Assembly (NCBI GenBank): GCA_030068075.1
Contig: CM057843.1
Coordinates: 17,317,370-17,381,369, forward strand
Length of the DNA: 64,000 bases
Direction of reading: 5' to 3'
From: Paguma larvata
Taxonomy: Eukaryota; Chordata; Mammalia; Carnivora; Viverridae
Part shown: one piece after another, positions 62,131 to 64,000 of the stretch
Position numbering within the stretch: position 1 is the first letter of the stretch
Layout of the letters: every line of letters begins with the position of its first letter
Program-made: the position numbers and the translations under genes
Notes under the pieces: model-generated
Told to the model about the DNA's origin: nothing
The model's input: only the letters and a program-made list of their open reading frames with translations
Databases searched by the model: none

Positions 62131-63285
62131 ATTGTGTAGGGAGACGGGGAGAAAGCGTACTCCATTGCCCTGGATACCATCTGTCATTGTGACGTGGCTA
62201 TCAAACTCCCCGCTCCCCCTCTTTCAAAGGCCCGCTCCTTGTCTTCTGGCTTCTACGCAGAAAATCACAGAGTCAAGCGTCCGAAATGAAGAGTTGCTGC
62301 CCACAATGTTTCAACTGTTTTCCACGTAGGATGGAGTTAGGAAGCGTTGACATCATGGACCAGTGTTGTTGGTTTGTTCGTTTGGTCAGAGTTTTGTGCG
62401 TCAAAGCAGGAGTCCACGAGTTTCTAAGATAGCCGGTCTCGGGAGAGGCTGGGCTGAGTGCATTTTGTAGGGGATTCAGAGCCACTGAGGTCTGAGAACC
62501 CCCATGCCACAGACTTGCCTCCACCCCCCACCACCTGAGTTACAGGCTTCTTTGAGAATCTGACTCAGGCCTGTGGCTCTCCCCACGCAGCAAAGACTTT
62601 GGCATACAATTTCGGGGAAGGGAGTGAGGGATGTTCAGAGACCGCCATGAAGCAAGCTCCTTCAAGAAAAGCTGTGAAGACCTGGATACGCGGCCCAGAA
62701 TGCCTGTTCTGCCTATAGAACCGTATATCCTTACCGTTCCTTCCAGGACTTAGGACCTGGACCCCAGGCAGGTCACAGCGTTGATGGTATTTCATTCGGT
62801 CGGCTGGAACCGACAGAGGGTGCTCAAGCTCGGCTGTCATCACAACACCCCACTAGGGCCTCAAGGACAGCGCCGCCCTCCCCCACTCGGTTTAACGGCT
62901 TTCCAGAAGGGGAAGGAGGAGGATGGCCACCGGGTTGGCACTCTAAACCTTGTCCTAACCAGATCTTTTTGGAAATCAAAACCCAGATTTAAGAAGGCTG
63001 CACCAACCCACGGTCACCACTAGATGGCGATCATAGCCACAAAGCCTCAAAAAGGCGGGACCTGCCTAGGGGCCCAAATTTGACTTCCACGCATCTCTTT
63101 TTTTTTTCCCTATAGAATGTGTATACATATTTCCGGGAAATCTCACAGAAAAATCTATATTTCCAGACTCACTTGCAAAACCATCCCGAGATCTGGTATG
63201 TAAATTCTATGAGTGCAGCGACCAACAATTCCTCTTCAATAAACAAGGAAGGAAGGAGAGAAGGGAGGGAAGGCTCTCCCAAAAC
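62131..63285. other. Unique DNA with CTCF-like site
   Basis: 1.15 kb, no transposon recognised. A CTCF core-like CCACTAGATGGCGA is at 63017-63030. A GGAA-rich run (63247-63272) precedes the MER5A copy. Confidence 0.45.
63017..63030 (+). promoter_or_regulatory. CTCF-like motif
   Basis: CCACTAGATGGCGA fits the CTCF core (CCAnnAGrnGGC). It lies in non-repeat sequence. Binding is untested. Confidence 0.5.
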
Positions 63286-63287
63286 CT

Positions 63288-63478
63288 ACTGGTTCTCAAA
63301 CCTGAGTGGCCATCCAAATCCCCAGGGAAGTCTCGTTACGGCACCAGACAGCTGGGCCCCACCCCTAAGCGTCTGAATCAGTGGGCGCGGGACGGGGCCT
63401 GAGAATCCACCTTCGTGACAAGGTTTTAGGTGGTGCTGATGCTGTTGGACCCGGGATCCACATTTTGAGAATCTCTGC
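63288..63478. mobile_element. MER5A-like MITE
   Basis: TGGTTCTCAAACCTGAGTGG, GGGCCCCACCCCTAAGCGTC, GGTGGTGCTGATGCTG and ACATTTTGAGAATCTCTG. Confidence 0.85.
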
Positions 63479-63504
63479 CGGCTTCTATAAATACGTTACA
63501 GATT

Positions 63505-63715
63505 TTTAATTTTTTTTAATGTTTTATTTTAGTTTTTGAGAGATAGAGCAGGAGCAGGGGAGGGACAGAGACAGTGGGAGCCACAGAATCCCAAGCAGGC
63601 TCCAGGCTTCGAACTGTCAGTACAGAGCCCCACGCAGGGCTCGAACCCACCAACTGCGAGATCATGACCTGAGCCGAAGTTGGACGCTTAACCGACTGAG
63701 CCACCCAGGCGCCCC
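63505..63715 (-). mobile_element. CAN-SINE, complete
   Basis: Minus-strand copy from TTTTTTTAATGTT to CAGGCGCCCC, close to consensus. Confidence 0.93.
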
Positions 63716-63903
63716 TTGGATTTTTTTTTAAGTTTATTTATTCATTTGAGAGAGAACCTGCTTGAGATTTTTTTTAAGTTTATTTATTCATTTGAGAGAG
63801 AACCTGCTTGAGATTCTCTCTCTCTCTCTCTCTCCTGCTTTCTGCCCCTCCTCCACTTGTGCTCTCTTTCTCTCTCAAAATAAATAAATAAACCTTAAAA
63901 AAG
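63716..63903. mobile_element. Rearranged SINE: inverted tails with 46-bp duplication
   Basis: A minus-oriented tail (TTTTTTAAGTTTATTTATTC...GAGAGA) is fused to plus-oriented body (ACCTGCTTGAGATTCTC onward to AATAAATAAACCTTAAAA). The fusion joint is contained in a perfect 46-bp tandem duplication at 63724-63769 and 63770-63815. No tRNA head is present. Confidence 0.85.
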
Positions 63904-64000
63904 AGAATACAGATCAGATTGGGATGGTGCCATTTGGCAGATACCTCCCACAGCCCTCCCCAAATCACGGTAAAGTGAATGGGTTGCAAGTATCAGGCCG
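63904..64000. other. Unique DNA at window end
   Basis: Nothing recognised. Confidence 0.4.

Noticed and set aside
1..64000. CRISPR array, operons or bacterial features
   Set aside because: No regularly spaced repeats with unique spacers. The interspersed repeats are retrotransposons with TSDs, and the sequence is plainly mammalian.

Overview
This window is non-coding mammalian nuclear DNA from a carnivore, most likely a felid. The call rests on one dominant repeat: the tRNA-Lys-derived CAN-SINE in its cat-type form. That form has a tRNA-like head ending in a GGTTCGAGCCCC B box, a middle block of the GCTGACAGCTCAGAGCC type, a CT-rich stretch and an AATAAACATTAAAA tail. I count about 64 CAN-SINE copies or fragments in 64 kb, on both strands. 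Many still have readable target-site duplications (TSDs). I found no convincing protein-coding gene, rRNA, functional tRNA gene or CRISPR array. The open reading frames are short, start at any frame position, and many are read-through of the SINE body.

Layout. 0-8.3 kb is dense SINE territory on older repeats: an L1 3' end with a 5' inversion at 0.1-1.0 kb, and an L2 copy split by a probable retroviral LTR at 5.8-7.0 kb. 8.3-12.9 kb holds LTR-type remnants (MLT1-like at 8.8-9.2 kb, a probable minus-strand LTR from 10.4 kb). 13-20 kb is mostly unique DNA with MIR and MER5A relics and scattered SINEs. 20.5-21.3 kb is the main CpG-rich patch. 23.3-25.7 kb is a nest of minus-strand L1 pieces broken by a SINE, a MER20-like element and an MST LTR. 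25.7-30.5 kb has no SINE and contains AT-rich, possibly conserved sequence followed by two LTRs. 30.5-36.6 kb mixes SINEs, a short L1 3' end and unique DNA. 36.6-40.9 kb is plus-strand L1 broken by nine SINEs. 41-45.5 kb is mixed. 45.5-48 kb is unique, with a TAATTA-rich enhancer-like cluster. 48-51 kb has a composite SINE insertion and a G-quadruplex motif. 52-55.7 kb is SINE-free unique DNA. 55.8-60.7 kb carries several LTRs. 60.7-64 kb is GC-rich unique DNA with a CTCF-like site, a MER5A copy and a SINE junction containing a perfect 46-bp tandem duplication.

No genes here act together; the window reads as intergenic or intronic sequence built from successive transposition layers: L2, MIR and MER5A first, then MaLR/ERVL LTRs and L1, then CAN-SINEs. 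The best leads are (1) two SINEs plus 175-190 bp of unrelated DNA sharing one outer TSD inside a MIR, (2) L1 5' inversions, (3) the 46-bp duplication at an inverted SINE junction, and (4) candidate regulatory sequence in the SINE-free intervals. Repeat family names are from memory of consensus sequences; no database search was run, and boundaries are generally good to 5-20 bp.
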